Numbered from the stretch's first letter, positions 16,916 through 28,135 are shown. The stretch is DNA of 64,000 nt from Flavobacterium sp. LC2016-23 (GCF_009674775.1 NZ_WKKE01000015.1:104794-168793); one strand, 5' to 3'. Notes: a model not told the origin generated them from the letters alone. A program made the numbers and translations.

Positions 16916-17617
16916 TTATTCTAAAATTTTATTTTTGACCTCTTTGCTGTAGTTTCGGCCAATAGGAATGGTGTACGATTGGATCTGAATACGGTTTCCT
17001 TCAATAGATTTTACCTTATTTAAGGCAATAACGTATGATTTATGAATCCGAAGGAACCGATCAGCAGGTAATTCTTCTGATAAAGAAGTCAGTGATTTAT
17101 GTGTAATGTAGGTTTTATCAGGGGTTACGACTTTAATGTATTCTTTCATCCCTTCTACAAACAGGATTTCTTCAATATTAATTTTCATCATCTTTTTATC
17201 TACTTTAATAAAAATATGAGAGTCTCCTTTGGTGGTTTCTACTTTAATATTGTTTTTTAAATTGTATTCGGTTGTGATTTTATTAATACATTTTATAAAT
17301 CGGGGCAGCGGAATTGGTTTTACTAAATAATCCAAAACATCAAGATCATAGCTTTCGGCAGCAAATTCACGAAAGGCGGTAGTGATGATCACTTTGGTTT
17401 TGCTTTCAATTAAGCTGATTAATTCAAAACCGGTCATCATAGGCATGTTGATGTCCAAAAAGACAGCATCAACAGCAGTACTGTTTATAAAATCGAGCGC
17501 TTCCAGAGAGTTATTAAAGGTACCTATAACTTCAAAGTCGGTAAAATTGCTGAAATAATTTTGCAGTACTTTGATTGCCAATGGCTCATCATCAATCAAC
17601 ACGCATTTAATTTTCAT
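16916..17617 (-). CDS. LytTR-type response regulator of the chitin locus
   Basis: The 233-residue protein has a receiver domain (residues 1-115) with Asp9/Asp10, the phosphorylation site Asp55 (VFLDINMP) and Lys100 (YLVKPIP). A LytTR DNA-binding domain follows (about 130-230, with IEEILFVEGMKEYI and FLRIHKSYVI). It overlaps the kinase gene by 11 bp, so the two are translated together. It probably activates the divergent susC operon and perhaps the later chitin genes. Confidence 0.92.
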   Translation of the reverse strand: MKIKCVLIDDEPLAIKVLQNYFSNFTDFEVIGTFNNSLEALDFINSTAVDAVFLDINMPMMTGFELISLIESKTKVIITTAFREFAAESYDLDVLDYLVKPIPLPRFIKCINKITTEYNLKNNIKVETTKGDSHIFIKVDKKMMKINIEEILFVEGMKEYIKVVTPDKTYITHKSLTSLSEELPADRFLRIHKSYVIALNKVKSIEGNRIQIQSYTIPIGRNYSKEVKNKILE

Positions 17618-18722
17618 TACGAATAGGTATTTGCAAACGGATTATATAGTAATTGAGTTTGGTTTTATGTTTTAAACTGAAATTGTTTTTATAAATTAAT
17701 TTTAATCTCTTTTTAGTATTGGCTAGTCCGATACCTCCTTTTGAGTTAAGATTTGGTGAAATTACAAAATTATTTAGGATTTCAAAATCTAACATTTTAG
17801 TATCGGTAACTTTACAATTAATCTTTATTTTTAAGTTTTTATTGTTTAGACCACCATGTTTAAAAGCATTTTCAACCAGTGAAATAAAGATCAGCGGAGG
17901 TACTACGACCTCTTCTATATCTGATTCCAGGTTTATGGTAACTTCTACATTTTCAAAACGCAGCTTTTCGATTTCGATATAGTTCTGAATGTAGTCGATT
18001 TCTTTGATCAGCGGCACAAATTTGGTTCCTTTTACATCATACAAAACATATTCCATCAAATTAGACAATTTGATGATTACGTCCGGAACCTTGTCTGAAG
18101 ATTCTAAGGAGAGTGCGTATAGATTGTTTAAGGTATTAAAGAAAAAATGCGGCTGAATCTGGTTTTCGAGATATTTTAGTTTGATTTTGAATTGATTTTC
18201 CCTTAGTGACCTGTTTCTTTCTCTTTCACGCAGCCAGGTTAAGGTCAGATAAACTGATGATGCCATTGCCAGAACATACAATTCGCCAATACAAACGGCA
18301 ACAATATGGTTGATCTCAAAAGGATGATATTCCCGGTTCGCTTCCGGCCAGATATTTTCGGATATGATGTAATAGGTCAGTGCGGTTTTTAATAAATAAA
18401 TTCCAAACAAGCTTACGATTAAGGAAAAGGTATACTGGATGTATTTCTGCTTTAAAACAAATCTGGGTACTAAAACAAAAAGGTTAAAATAAACCAGAGG
18501 TATGTGCAGCGAAAACTCAATCAGATTCGACTTGAACGAATAGGGATAGTCGTTGAAGTAAGCCCCCCATCTTAAAAAATTAAGAGTGAAATAACTTCCC
18601 CAAAACCAAATGTGGTTCTGAAGCTTTATGTCGAATTTTAATTTCCGGATTTCGTTCAACTTTGTTTTTAAGGAATTAGCAGGGTTTGTCTTTTTGAATA
18701 AAGATTTTGCAACTTTAAACAA
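17607..18722 (-). CDS. LytS/YpdA-type sensor histidine kinase
   Basis: The 371-residue protein has about four membrane helices in the first 165 residues and a PF06580-type kinase domain with His192 in IQPHFFFNTLNN. An ATPase part follows (VPPLIFISLVENAFKHGG, then GIGLANTKKRLKLIY). It would sense a chitin-derived signal in the envelope and phosphorylate the LytTR regulator. The start is TTG: an in-frame TAA lies just upstream and there is no ATG near. The gene is divergent from the first susC gene. Confidence 0.88.
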   Translation of the reverse strand: MFKVAKSLFKKTNPANSLKTKLNEIRKLKFDIKLQNHIWFWGSYFTLNFLRWGAYFNDYPYSFKSNLIEFSLHIPLVYFNLFVLVPRFVLKQKYIQYTFSLIVSLFGIYLLKTALTYYIISENIWPEANREYHPFEINHIVAVCIGELYVLAMASSVYLTLTWLRERERNRSLRENQFKIKLKYLENQIQPHFFFNTLNNLYALSLESSDKVPDVIIKLSNLMEYVLYDVKGTKFVPLIKEIDYIQNYIEIEKLRFENVEVTINLESDIEEVVVPPLIFISLVENAFKHGGLNNKNLKIKINCKVTDTKMLDFEILNNFVISPNLNSKGGIGLANTKKRLKLIYKNNFSLKHKTKLNYYIIRLQIPIRNEN

Positions 18723-18795
18723 TTACAGGTTAAAACGCAATTCTTTTGAATAAAATTTTGAAAAAAAATAGAAATGATGGCATATTTTTCAGGTA

Positions 18796-18844
18796 GAACG
18801 TTTTCGTAAAACATAATGTTGATTGTTTTGTGTCGTTTGTTTAA
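18796..18844 (+). promoter_or_regulatory. Conserved 49-nt element upstream of the first susC gene
   Basis: The block matches 24970-25018, upstream of the second susC gene, at 42 of 49 positions. Its core ACGTTTTCGTAAAACAT (18798-18814) is a near palindrome. It lies in the 198-bp gap between the kinase gene and susC, 77 bp before the susC start. It is a strong candidate for a regulator binding site. Confidence 0.7.
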
Positions 18845-18920
18845 GGTTTTGGACTGTTTGTTTAAATAATTTTATTTATGTTAATTTTAACAATATTTTT
18901 ATCGCTTAACCAACAAAACC

Positions 18921-21900
18921 ATGACAAAAATGAAACAAATTGTGTTAATCTTTATGATTTTCTTTACTACGCAAGTCATGCTTGCCCAGGTAAAAACAAT
19001 CAAAGGTTTAGTAAGTGATCAAAACGGATTGCCATTACCGGGAGTAACTGTTCTTATCCAGGGAACAGCTAAAGCGAGTCAATCTGATTATGATGGGGTG
19101 TATGAAATTCAGGCATCAAAAAATGATGTCTTGCTATTTTCATACATCGGATTCAGGACAAAAGCAGTAACGGTAACTGATGCCAGCCAGTTAAACGTTT
19201 CTCTTGTTGATGAAGCGCAAAATCTTAATGAAGTTGTTGTAACGGCATTAGGGATTAAAAGACAAAAGAAAGAACTGGGGTATGCCGTTCAGGATGTAAA
19301 AGGAGATCAGTTGAGTAAAGTTATTACAACCAACGTAGCCACTGCGCTTTCCGGAAAAATTGCCGGTGTAGATGTTTCTATTCCCGCAACAGGGGTAGGG
19401 GGAAGCACCAGAGTAATTATCAGGGGGATTTCGAGTATAGGCGAAAACAATCAGCCGCTTTATATTGTGGATGGAGTCCCTATTGATAATACGGGGTTGT
19501 CTAACGACAGTGCCGCTACCAGCAAATGGTTTGACGGAAGAGACAGCGGAGATGGAATCTCGAGCATTAATCCAAATAATATCGAGAGTTTAACTGTATT
19601 AAAAGGAGCGGCTGCGGCTGCACTATACGGTTCCAGAGCGTTAAATGGGGTTATTTTAATTACGACCAAAAAAGGTACCAAAGGAAAATTACAGGTCGAA
19701 TTAACAAGTGGTGTAAGCTTTGACCGTGTTAATGCGAAATACAGCGATTACCAGACGGAGTATGGTACGGGATCTAACGGGATTTTACCGGACCCGGCAA
19801 AAGCACCTTCCGAAATCTACGGATATACAACGAATGCCTGGGGGCCTAAGTTCTCACAATCAGTAGGACAGCAAGTCAAAATATTTGACGGTTCTATGAG
19901 ACCTTACGCTAAAGTGGAAAATAACATTCAGGATTTCTTCAGAACCGGATTTACTACCACAAACGGAGTCGCGTTATCCGGCGGAAGTGAAAATGCCTTT
20001 GTTCGTTTTGGATTCAATAATCTTAAAAATGCAGACGTAATTCCAAATACAGGTCTGGAAAGAAACGATGCGAGCTTAAATGCAACGATAAAATCAGATA
20101 AGTTTACTTTGGATGCCAATGTAAATTACATGGTTGAAAACACCAATAACAGACCTGGTTTAGGAGATTCACCAAATAATGTGGGTTATTCTTTAAGTGG
20201 TCTGGCACCAAATATCGATCAGGCGTGGCTTAAAAATTATGAAAATCCGGCAAACGGAACGATGTACCAATGGAATAATAATGTGTATTCGCTAAATCCT
20301 TATTTTGTTGTAAACGAAAACCATAATTCCTCTACTAAAAATCGTTTTATGGGGAATGTTACCGGAACGTACCAGCTTAAAAAATGGATGGGATTAACGT
20401 TCAGAACCGGTTTAGATACTTATGTTTTCGGTGCCAAGGATTTTATGGCTGCCGGAAGCACCTGGCCGGGAAGAGACAATGGTTATCTTGGACTGGATAA
20501 TATTACGGTTTCTGAAATGAATACAGATATCATTGCCACTTTTAGCGATATTAAATTGGCAAGTGACCTTACTTTTTCAGGAATTTTAGGAACCAGCAGA
20601 AGAGATTTCAGAAGACAGCAGAATTCAAGATTCGGTACTAACATCATTGAAAAGGGAACAGAATACATCAGTAATTTCTCGAATCAGACCGAAAATGCAC
20701 CATTGGAAACCAGAACCAGAACAAATTCAGTTTACGGTTCGGCAAAATTAGATTATAAAGGTTATTTATATGCGGAGTTTACGGGAAGAAATGACTGGTT
20801 CAGCGTAATCAATAAAGATGCTTTTTATCCTGCAGCTTCGTTAGGTTTTATATTCTCGGATGCTTTTGGTATTCAAAGCGATACGTTCTCTTATGGTAAA
20901 TTAAGAGCTTCGTGGGCACAGGTTTCCAACGCACCGGGAGCGTATAAAAATGCGTTAAACTATACTACTTATTCTTCTTACAGTGGCGGTAGTGTGGTGA
21001 ATATTAAAAATACTTCGGCACCAAATCCTGATTTAACGTATCAGTCTAAAACCGGAGTTGAATTCGGATTGGAGACTTCATTCTTTAAAAACAGGCTGAA
21101 AGCGGATATTACCGTATATCGTGAAGATACTTCAGATCAGACTATTGATTTGCCATCCTCTGCTACTTCGGGATATGAATATATTTCTGTAAATGCAGGT
21201 GAATTACGTAACGAAGGTATTGAGTTGTTTTTGTCCGGTACGCCAGTGAAAACAAAGAATTTTGAATGGGGAATTGATTTAAACTTTTCTAAGAATAAAA
21301 ACTCGATTCTTTCTTTACACCCGGATATTGACACCTATACGATTTCGGAAGCCCGTTGGGCCGGTGCTGCCATCGTAGCGCAGGTGGGTGGACAGTACGG
21401 AACTATCATCGGAAAAGATTTTCTTAGAACTCCGTCCGGAGAAAAGATTGTCGGAGCCAACGGTATGCCTATGTTCACAGATAGTAAAGTTGCTTTAGGG
21501 AAAGGACTGCCGGATTGGGCAGCGGGTTTAACGAATCGTTTCTCCTACAAAGGAATTACGCTTCAGTTTTTGATTGATATGAAATTTGGAATGGATGTCT
21601 ATTCTATGACCAATTCACTTGCCGCTCAAAAAGGACTTTTGGATGTTACTACAGAAGGCAGGGATGCTTATAATGCCGCAAGAGCACAGGCTGTGGCAAA
21701 CGATCCAAACTTTAGCCAGTCCACCTGGGTACCTACTGCGGGATATGTAGTTGAGGGTGTTGTAAATACAGGAACTGCCGATAATCCGAATTATGTAAAA
21801 AATACAACGCCTGTAAATCCCCAGGATTATTGGAACAGCGTTTTTAACAATACACCGGCACCTTTTATTTACGATGCTTCTTATGTGAAATTAAGAGAGG

Positions 21901-22118
21901 TGAGTTTAGGGTATACCATACCTAAAAGTGTGTTCAACGGAGCGAAAATCAACAGTATCTATTTTTCGGTATTCGCAAGAAATTTATTGACTTTTAATAA
22001 AGATTTGCCAAACGTTGATCCCGAATCTATGTATACTTCAGGAAACGGACAAGGTTTTGAGTATGGTTCATTACCCTTTAGAAGATCTTATGGGTTTAAT
22101 GTTAAAGTTACATTCTAA
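18921..22118 (+). CDS. SusC-like TonB-dependent transporter 1 (chitin locus)
   Basis: The 1065-residue outer-membrane protein has a signal peptide (ending near MLAQ) and a carboxypeptidase-D-like N-domain (GLVSDQNGLPLPGVTVLIQG). A plug follows (VDGVPIDNTG; LKGAAAAALYGSRALNGVIL), then a 22-strand barrel ending in GFNVKVTF. It takes up chitin oligomers together with the SusD partner, powered by TonB. SusD follows after 11 bp. A second start at 18930 (MKQIV) is possible. Confidence 0.93.
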   Translation: MTKMKQIVLIFMIFFTTQVMLAQVKTIKGLVSDQNGLPLPGVTVLIQGTAKASQSDYDGVYEIQASKNDVLLFSYIGFRTKAVTVTDASQLNVSLVDEAQNLNEVVVTALGIKRQKKELGYAVQDVKGDQLSKVITTNVATALSGKIAGVDVSIPATGVGGSTRVIIRGISSIGENNQPLYIVDGVPIDNTGLSNDSAATSKWFDGRDSGDGISSINPNNIESLTVLKGAAAAALYGSRALNGVILITTKKGTKGKLQVELTSGVSFDRVNAKYSDYQTEYGTGSNGILPDPAKAPSEIYGYTTNAWGPKFSQSVGQQVKIFDGSMRPYAKVENNIQDFFRTGFTTTNGVALSGGSENAFVRFGFNNLKNADVIPNTGLERNDASLNATIKSDKFTLDANVNYMVENTNNRPGLGDSPNNVGYSLSGLAPNIDQAWLKNYENPANGTMYQWNNNVYSLNPYFVVNENHNSSTKNRFMGNVTGTYQLKKWMGLTFRTGLDTYVFGAKDFMAAGSTWPGRDNGYLGLDNITVSEMNTDIIATFSDIKLASDLTFSGILGTSRRDFRRQQNSRFGTNIIEKGTEYISNFSNQTENAPLETRTRTNSVYGSAKLDYKGYLYAEFTGRNDWFSVINKDAFYPAASLGFIFSDAFGIQSDTFSYGKLRASWAQVSNAPGAYKNALNYTTYSSYSGGSVVNIKNTSAPNPDLTYQSKTGVEFGLETSFFKNRLKADITVYREDTSDQTIDLPSSATSGYEYISVNAGELRNEGIELFLSGTPVKTKNFEWGIDLNFSKNKNSILSLHPDIDTYTISEARWAGAAIVAQVGGQYGTIIGKDFLRTPSGEKIVGANGMPMFTDSKVALGKGLPDWAAGLTNRFSYKGITLQFLIDMKFGMDVYSMTNSLAAQKGLLDVTTEGRDAYNAARAQAVANDPNFSQSTWVPTAGYVVEGVVNTGTADNPNYVKNTTPVNPQDYWNSVFNNTPAPFIYDASYVKLREVSLGYTIPKSVFNGAKINSIYFSVFARNLLTFNKDLPNVDPESMYTSGNGQGFEYGSLPFRRSYGFNVKVTF

Positions 22119-22129
22119 AAAAAGAAATT

Positions 22130-23647
22130 ATGAAATTTAAACAAATAATAATAGCCGTACTCTCCCTATTTACGATGGTGGGCTGTACTGAAAACTTTGA
22201 TGAACTGGAAAAAGATCCGGTGGCGTTATCTGCAAATCCTGCTGGCCAGCTGAGATTTACCCAATTGTGTATGTCCGGTGACGGGTATTACCAATGGAGA
22301 GCGAACCTAATCTATTCGGGCGGATTTGTCCAGCACTACGCAGGTGCCTGGAACGTGACGGAATTTGGAAGCAAATTCAAGAAAAATGATGACTATGCAA
22401 CCGCTTTATGGCGAAATGGGTATTCTAATGAAATGAAAAGTATTGTAGACGTGCTGGAAAAAACCAGTGGAGATCCTGCAGCTGTAAATATGAATGCTGT
22501 TGCCAAAATTATGAAAGTAATGATTGCACAACGTTTGACGGACATTTATGGTGATGTGCCTTATTCAGAAGCAGGTTTAGGATTTTCTAAAGGAATTGTA
22601 ACCCCTAAATACGATAAACAACAAGATATTTACAATGCCTTTTTTACGGAACTGCAAGAAGCTTTTACACAGCTGAATGCTAATGGTGGTGCTGTAAAAG
22701 GAGATTTATTTTATGAGGGTGATATTACCAAATGGAAAAAATTAGCCAATACCATGCGTTTGCGTCTGGCAATGAGAATCTCTGAAGTAAGCCCTGTTGA
22801 AGCTGAAAAACAGGCAAAAGCTGCTTTTCAGAATGGTGTTTTCGAAAGTAATGCCGATAACTGTGTGATGCATCATTTGGATTTTCCTTTCAATGATACT
22901 CCGGGGGCACTTGATTTTAGAGGTAACGGTTTGTCTTATGCTTTTATCGGAAACGAACATGCAGATCACTTTAGTTCTTTGATGATTGATTTCTTAAGAA
23001 ATAACGGGGATCCAAGATTAACCATGCTCGCTACGGCTAAAACCGGAAGCGCAAACTGGGGACCTCCTGCACCGGGAGAAGAATTATATGTGGGTAATAT
23101 TCCCGGAGTTTTTCAATGGGATATGCCGGGCGGCTCGAATGCAATTTCAGGGATTCAGCCTTATTTAAAGTTAAAAACTACTCCGTTTTTACACGTAAGT
23201 TATTCAGAATCGCAATTGCTATTGGCCGAAGCGGCGTACAGAGGCTGGATTACAGGTGCAGCAGCCGATTATTATAAAAAAGGGGTTGAAGCAGGGATCA
23301 GACAATTAGAAGTGTATGGTGCTCCGGCGGCAAGCCAGACGGCAATCAATACGTATTTGTCGGCTAAGCCTTTAGTGGCCGGAACCGAAAAAGAACAAAT
23401 TGGGACACAGCTATGGGTGACTTATTTATTTAATAGTATCGAAGCCTATTCCAACTGGAGAAGAACAGGATATCCGCATTTACTGCCGATAACAAATCCG
23501 GATTCGGAAACGCAGGGCGTAACACCGACACGTTTGTATTATCCGAACGATGAGATGCAGAAAAACTCCAAAAATTATTTGGAAGCACTTTCCAGAATGG
23601 GAGGTACCAATGACTGGTTAAATAAAGTCTGGTGGGATGTAAACTAA
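22130..23647 (+). CDS. SusD-like lipoprotein 1 (chitin locus)
   Basis: The 505-residue protein has a lipobox ending in Cys19 (MVGC) and belongs to the SusD/RagB group, more precisely the SusD-and-RagB-like proteins with FDELEKDP after the anchor. The C-terminal part (SIEAYSNWRRTGYPHLLPI) is typical. It forms the surface lid of SusC 1 and binds chitin oligomers. It is co-transcribed with susC (11-bp gap). The GH18 lipoprotein follows after 95 bp. Confidence 0.92.
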   Translation: MKFKQIIIAVLSLFTMVGCTENFDELEKDPVALSANPAGQLRFTQLCMSGDGYYQWRANLIYSGGFVQHYAGAWNVTEFGSKFKKNDDYATALWRNGYSNEMKSIVDVLEKTSGDPAAVNMNAVAKIMKVMIAQRLTDIYGDVPYSEAGLGFSKGIVTPKYDKQQDIYNAFFTELQEAFTQLNANGGAVKGDLFYEGDITKWKKLANTMRLRLAMRISEVSPVEAEKQAKAAFQNGVFESNADNCVMHHLDFPFNDTPGALDFRGNGLSYAFIGNEHADHFSSLMIDFLRNNGDPRLTMLATAKTGSANWGPPAPGEELYVGNIPGVFQWDMPGGSNAISGIQPYLKLKTTPFLHVSYSESQLLLAEAAYRGWITGAAADYYKKGVEAGIRQLEVYGAPAASQTAINTYLSAKPLVAGTEKEQIGTQLWVTYLFNSIEAYSNWRRTGYPHLLPITNPDSETQGVTPTRLYYPNDEMQKNSKNYLEALSRMGGTNDWLNKVWWDVN

Positions 23648-23742
23648 AAAAGTCCTAAAACACCAGCAATAAAGTTATGCCTGATAAGGTATTATTTCAG
23701 TCTAATTAAAATTAAAAACAGCAAGTTTAAAATTTCAAAATT

Positions 23743-24768
23743 ATGATAAAAAATAAAGCCTTATTAGGCATCCTTTTTTTTATAAGTTCGCTAATTTCAG
23801 TTTATAGTTGTACCACACAGAAAGAATCAGATCCGGAGGAAAACAAAACAAAAACAGCGAGGGTAGTAGGGTATTTATCTTCGGATAATATCAGTAAAAT
23901 GACTTCGATACCATTTTGTAAACTGACACATCTCAATGTTGCTTTTGCCAATCCAAATAAAGACGGAAGCCTGAATTTCAGCGGAGATATCGATGCTCTT
24001 ATACAATATGCCAGATCGGTTAATCCCAATATTGTCATCAGTATTTCGCTTGCGGGCGGTGTATTATCGGAAGAACAGGCAGCCAATTGGTCTTTTTTAA
24101 TTGATACGGCCGAAAACAGGCCCGTTTTAATTCAAAGTATCTTAAATTTTGTAGACGTTCATCATCTTGACGGAGTCGATGTAGATCTCGAATGGGAAGC
24201 CGTAACTCCGGGTTATAGCGGATTTGTTCTCGAATTAAGAAAAAGCCTTACGGAGCGTAAAAAACTTTTAACGGCCGCATTGCCCAATAATTCCCGTTTC
24301 GAAAATATAACTACAGCAGCGTTAAATGCATTCGACTTTATCAATATAATGTCTTATGATAGTACAGGACCGTGGACACCCAATAATCCCGGTCAGCACA
24401 GTTCAATGAGTAATGCCAGGGACGGAATTGATTTTTGGCATAAACTTCAAAATGTTCCAAGTGAAAAAATAACGCTGGGCGTACCTTTTTACGGTTATAA
24501 TTTTACCTATGCAGCAGTGACCAGCTTAACGTACGGCCAGATTGTAGAAGTCGGACCTCAATTTGCAGATCAGGATGAATTAGGGAAAATTTATTATAAC
24601 GGAAGACCTACCATTTCACAAAAAGTAGAATATGCTTCACAATATACCGGAGGGATTATGATTTGGGAACTGGCACAGGATTCTTTTAGCGACTATTCTT
24701 TATTAGAGGTCATTCATAAAAAATATACCAATTTAAAATTTAAAACTACCGGATTGTGTGGCAATTAA
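23743..24768 (+). CDS. GH18 chitinase-like lipoprotein (ChiB position)
   Basis: The 341-residue protein has a lipoprotein signal (SVYSC, Cys23) followed by an acidic stretch (ESDPEE), which may act as a surface export signal. The GH18 motif DGVDVDLE is at 143-150 with catalytic Glu150; WEL near the end closes the barrel. A single domain with no binding module suggests cutting of soluble or loosened chitin at the cell surface. It corresponds to the second chitinase of the F. johnsoniae chitin locus. Confidence 0.88.
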   Translation: MIKNKALLGILFFISSLISVYSCTTQKESDPEENKTKTARVVGYLSSDNISKMTSIPFCKLTHLNVAFANPNKDGSLNFSGDIDALIQYARSVNPNIVISISLAGGVLSEEQAANWSFLIDTAENRPVLIQSILNFVDVHHLDGVDVDLEWEAVTPGYSGFVLELRKSLTERKKLLTAALPNNSRFENITTAALNAFDFINIMSYDSTGPWTPNNPGQHSSMSNARDGIDFWHKLQNVPSEKITLGVPFYGYNFTYAAVTSLTYGQIVEVGPQFADQDELGKIYYNGRPTISQKVEYASQYTGGIMIWELAQDSFSDYSLLEVIHKKYTNLKFKTTGLCGN

Positions 24769-25101
24769 AATTTAATGAAATCACACCATAAAATAAGTAT
24801 TCGTCCTTCCTTGATTAAGCCCCCATTGTTATTAAAAAAATCTTAATTTTTCTTCTAAATAGCACGTTTTTAAAGGTTTGCTTTAGAATTGTGATAGTAT
24901 AAAGAAATAGTTAATTTGATGTATATACTATTGATAAATAGAAGTAAATAGTAGAATCTGGTAAGGAGAAAACGTTTTCGCAAAACGTATTATTGATTGT
25001 TTTATGTCGTTGGTTTAAAAAAAATAACCGTTTGTATAATTTATTTTTTTTAACAATACGTTAAGAATAAATTTACACCATAACTAACAAAATAAATAAA
25101 C
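24769..25101 (+). promoter_or_regulatory. Intergenic regulatory region before the second susC gene
   Basis: The 333-bp gap contains the 49-nt conserved element (24970-25018) and the word ATAGAAGTAAAT (24938-24949), which is shared with the region before the large chitinase. No ORF or clear terminator was seen in it, although the upstream operon must end or read through here. Confidence 0.6.
24970..25018 (+). promoter_or_regulatory. Conserved 49-nt element upstream of the second susC gene
   Basis: This is the partner of 18796-18844. Here the core ACGTTTTCGCAAAACGT (24972-24988) is a perfect palindrome with 7-bp arms. It is 83 bp before the start codon, almost the same distance as in the first copy (76 bp). 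Confidence 0.7.
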
Positions 25102-28100
25102 ATGAAAAAAATTTTCTTAATCTTTATGATTGTTTTTACAGCGCAGGTTTCGCTTGCTCAGGTAAAAAATGTCAAAGGTATGATTACAGATTCTGATGGG
25201 ATGCCGTTACCAGGGGCATCTGTTGCAGTGCAGGGAAGTCAAAAAGGGGCTACAACCGATTTTGACGGATTGTACACAATTGAGGCACAAAAAGGACAAA
25301 CATTGGTTTTTACTTATGTAGGCCTTGAAACACAATCAATAGTGGTGGGAGATGCCGCTACAATTAATGTTAAATTGGTTCCGGCAGCTTCAAATGCACT
25401 TAACGAAGTTGTTGTAACTTCATTAGGTATCAAGAAAACCAGAAAATCTTTAACGTATGCTGCTCAGGAACTTAAAGGAGAAGAATTAACTCGTGTAAAA
25501 GATGCCAACGTTATCAATACAATAGCCGGTAAAATCGCGGGTGTTGCCGTAACTAAAAGTTCAGGTGGTACGGGTGGATCTACAAAAGTAGTTATTCGTG
25601 GAAATTCTTCCATCTCGAATAGCCAGCCTTTATATGTAATAGATGGTATCCCAATGTTGAATTCAGGTTCAGGCCAGCCAAATGATACTTTTGGTAGTTT
25701 ATCAGGTGGTAACCGTGATGGAGGAGATGTAATCTCTCTTGTAAATCCGGATGATTATGAAGGAATGACTGTACTTAAAGGTGCTGCAGCTTCTGTGTTA
25801 TACGGTTCTCAGGGAGCGAATGGTGTAATTTTACTTTCTTCCAAAAAAGCTAAGACAGGAAAAGCAAATATTTCTGCTTCTTCTGTAACCACTTTTGAAA
25901 CAGCGGCTTATATGCCTAAATTTCAAACAGATTATATTGCTGCTCCCGGAGCAGATGAATCCTGGGGTGCTAAACAAAAAACACCGGATCATGTAAAAGA
26001 TTTTTTTAATACAGGAACGACTCAAATTACATCAGTAGGTTATTCATTAGGTACTGAAACTTCTTCAACTGCTTTTTCTTATGCCAATACATCTGCTACA
26101 GGTATAGTCCCGGGAAACAGTTTAAAGAAAAATAACTTCGGAATCAGACAAACAGCAAAATTTTTCGAGGATAAATTAACATTTGCAGCAAATGCAAATT
26201 ATACATCACAAACAATTATAAATAAACCTGTCAATGGTTTTTACTTCAATCCACTTACTGGTGTCTATTTAATGCCAAGGGGAAACGACTTTAATGAATA
26301 TAAAGAAAAGTATGAGTTATTTGATGTTAATAGAAATTTAATGGCTCAAAACTGGATGACGAATAGAGATATTATGCAAAATCCATATTGGGCAATCAAC
26401 AGAAACAAATCTGAAGATAAAAATGATTTCTTTAACGGAGCTTTGTCTTTATCTTATAAAGCTAACAATTGGTTAACTATTGCATCCAGATACAGTTACA
26501 ACAGAATAACAAGTTTATATGATAAAAAAATATATGCTTCAACTCAAGGTACTCTTTCTAATATTAATGGTAGATATATAAATGAAAATTCATTGAGTAC
26601 ACAACGTTATGCTGATTTAATTGCAACAATTAATACAAAAATAGTTGACGATTTAAGTTTCAATGCAAATGTTGGAACAAGTATTACAAATACATTAACC
26701 AATCAAAAAACAATTTTAGATTCGGGTATTAGTTCAGGATTAGTTTATGCCAACTGGTTTACATTAGCGAACTTTGTTAATAATTCCGGTAATTATCAAA
26801 CAATAGATTCCAGAAGAGAAGTTCAATCTGTATTTGCAACTACAACATTTGGTTATAAAGATATGTTGTTCTTAGATGTTGCCGGAAGAAATGATTGGTC
26901 ATCTACAGTTGCAGATTCTTATTTTTATCCATCAGTGGGTGTAACTGCACTTATTAGTGAAATGACTACATTACCGGAATGGATTAATTTTGGTAAGGTA
27001 CGTGGTACTTTTGCTAAAGTTGGTAATGATATTTATCCTTTTATTACTGATCCAACTTATCTTTATACTCCTTCAAATGGTAGTAATACTCAGCCAAATG
27101 CGGGTCCAAAAACAGGAACCACATTAAAACCAGAATTAAAATCAGAATTTGAGTTTGGTACAGAGTGGAGAATGTTTAATAACAGGTTAGGTTTCGAAAT
27201 TTCTTACTATAATTCTGAAACTAAAAATCAATATTTACAAATATTGGCACCAGTTGGAAATAAAGAAGGGGTTAAATTTTATGGATTTAATGCTGGTAGT
27301 ATTGAAAATAAAGGTATAGAAGTTGTATTGAATGGAGGAATAATCAGAGGAGATAAATTCTCTTGGGATACATCTGTCAACTTTTCCCAAAATAAAAACA
27401 AAGTAAAAGAAATTCCTAACGAATTAGGAGGAAGAGTGAACTTAACTGAGGCAGGTGTTAACAGTTACAGATATGCACTAATCGAAGGTAAACCTTATGG
27501 TGTAATTGAAGGAATCAACTTTAAAAGAGATGCTCAAGGCAGAATTTTATTAAATGATGATAATACAGTTCAAAAAACTGACTTCGAAGAAGTTGGAAAC
27601 GCTAATCCGGATTTTATGTTAGGTTGGTCAAATTCATTTAAACTAGGTTCTTTCTTTGCGAACGTTTTGATTGATGGCCGTTTTGGTGGAGATGTTATGA
27701 GTTTAACGGAAGCTCAAAATGATTCTTTCGGAGTATCAAAAGCTACAGGTGATGCGAGAAATGCAGGTGGTGTTGCAATCAATGCTGTGAGAGCCAGTAA
27801 TGGCACTCCGGTATCTACGATGGATGCTCAACTTTATTATACCCAAGTTGGAGGAAGAGCAGGAGTTAGTGGAGAATATATTTACGATGCAACAAACGTA
27901 AGTTTAAGAGAGGTTTCTATTGGATATAATTTTAATCCTAAAACATTACCATTTATCCAAACAGCAAGTATTTCATTAATTGCCAGAAACTTATTCTTTA
28001 TTTACAAAGACGCTCCTTTTGATCCAAATATTGCATTAAGTACTGGTCAGGGGTTACAAGGGGTAGACATTTATGGCTTACCATCTACGAGAAGTATTGG

Positions 28101-28125
28101 TCTTAATTTAAATGTAACTTTCTAA
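25102..28125 (+). CDS. SusC-like TonB-dependent transporter 2 (chitin locus)
   Basis: The 1007-residue outer-membrane transporter has a signal peptide (ending SLAQ), a carboxypeptidase-D-like domain ([15 protein letters not shown]), a plug ([31 protein letters not shown]) and a barrel ending in GLNLNVTF. The first 270 codons look like its neighbours in base use; the barrel part is much more AT-rich, which suggests a mosaic gene. SusD 2 follows after 10 bp. Its ligand may be a different chain length from that of SusC 1. Confidence 0.93.
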   Translation: MKKIFLIFMIVFTAQVSLAQVKNVKGMITDSDGMPLPGASVAVQGSQKGATTDFDGLYTIEAQKGQTLVFTYVGLETQSIVVGDAATINVKLVPAASNALNEVVVTSLGIKKTRKSLTYAAQELKGEELTRVKDANVINTIAGKIAGVAVTKSSGGTGGSTKVVIRGNSSISNSQPLYVIDGIPMLNSGSGQPNDTFGSLSGGNRDGGDVISLVNPDDYEGMTVLKGAAASVLYGSQGANGVILLSSKKAKTGKANISASSVTTFETAAYMPKFQTDYIAAPGADESWGAKQKTPDHVKDFFNTGTTQITSVGYSLGTETSSTAFSYANTSATGIVPGNSLKKNNFGIRQTAKFFEDKLTFAANANYTSQTIINKPVNGFYFNPLTGVYLMPRGNDFNEYKEKYELFDVNRNLMAQNWMTNRDIMQNPYWAINRNKSEDKNDFFNGALSLSYKANNWLTIASRYSYNRITSLYDKKIYASTQGTLSNINGRYINENSLSTQRYADLIATINTKIVDDLSFNANVGTSITNTLTNQKTILDSGISSGLVYANWFTLANFVNNSGNYQTIDSRREVQSVFATTTFGYKDMLFLDVAGRNDWSSTVADSYFYPSVGVTALISEMTTLPEWINFGKVRGTFAKVGNDIYPFITDPTYLYTPSNGSNTQPNAGPKTGTTLKPELKSEFEFGTEWRMFNNRLGFEISYYNSETKNQYLQILAPVGNKEGVKFYGFNAGSIENKGIEVVLNGGIIRGDKFSWDTSVNFSQNKNKVKEIPNELGGRVNLTEAGVNSYRYALIEGKPYGVIEGINFKRDAQGRILLNDDNTVQKTDFEEVGNANPDFMLGWSNSFKLGSFFANVLIDGRFGGDVMSLTEAQNDSFGVSKATGDARNAGGVAINAVRASNGTPVSTMDAQLYYTQVGGRAGVSGEYIYDATNVSLREVSIGYNFNPKTLPFIQTASISLIARNLFFIYKDAPFDPNIALSTGQGLQGVDIYGLPSTRSIGLNLNVTF

Positions 28126-28135
28126 ATTTAAAAAA

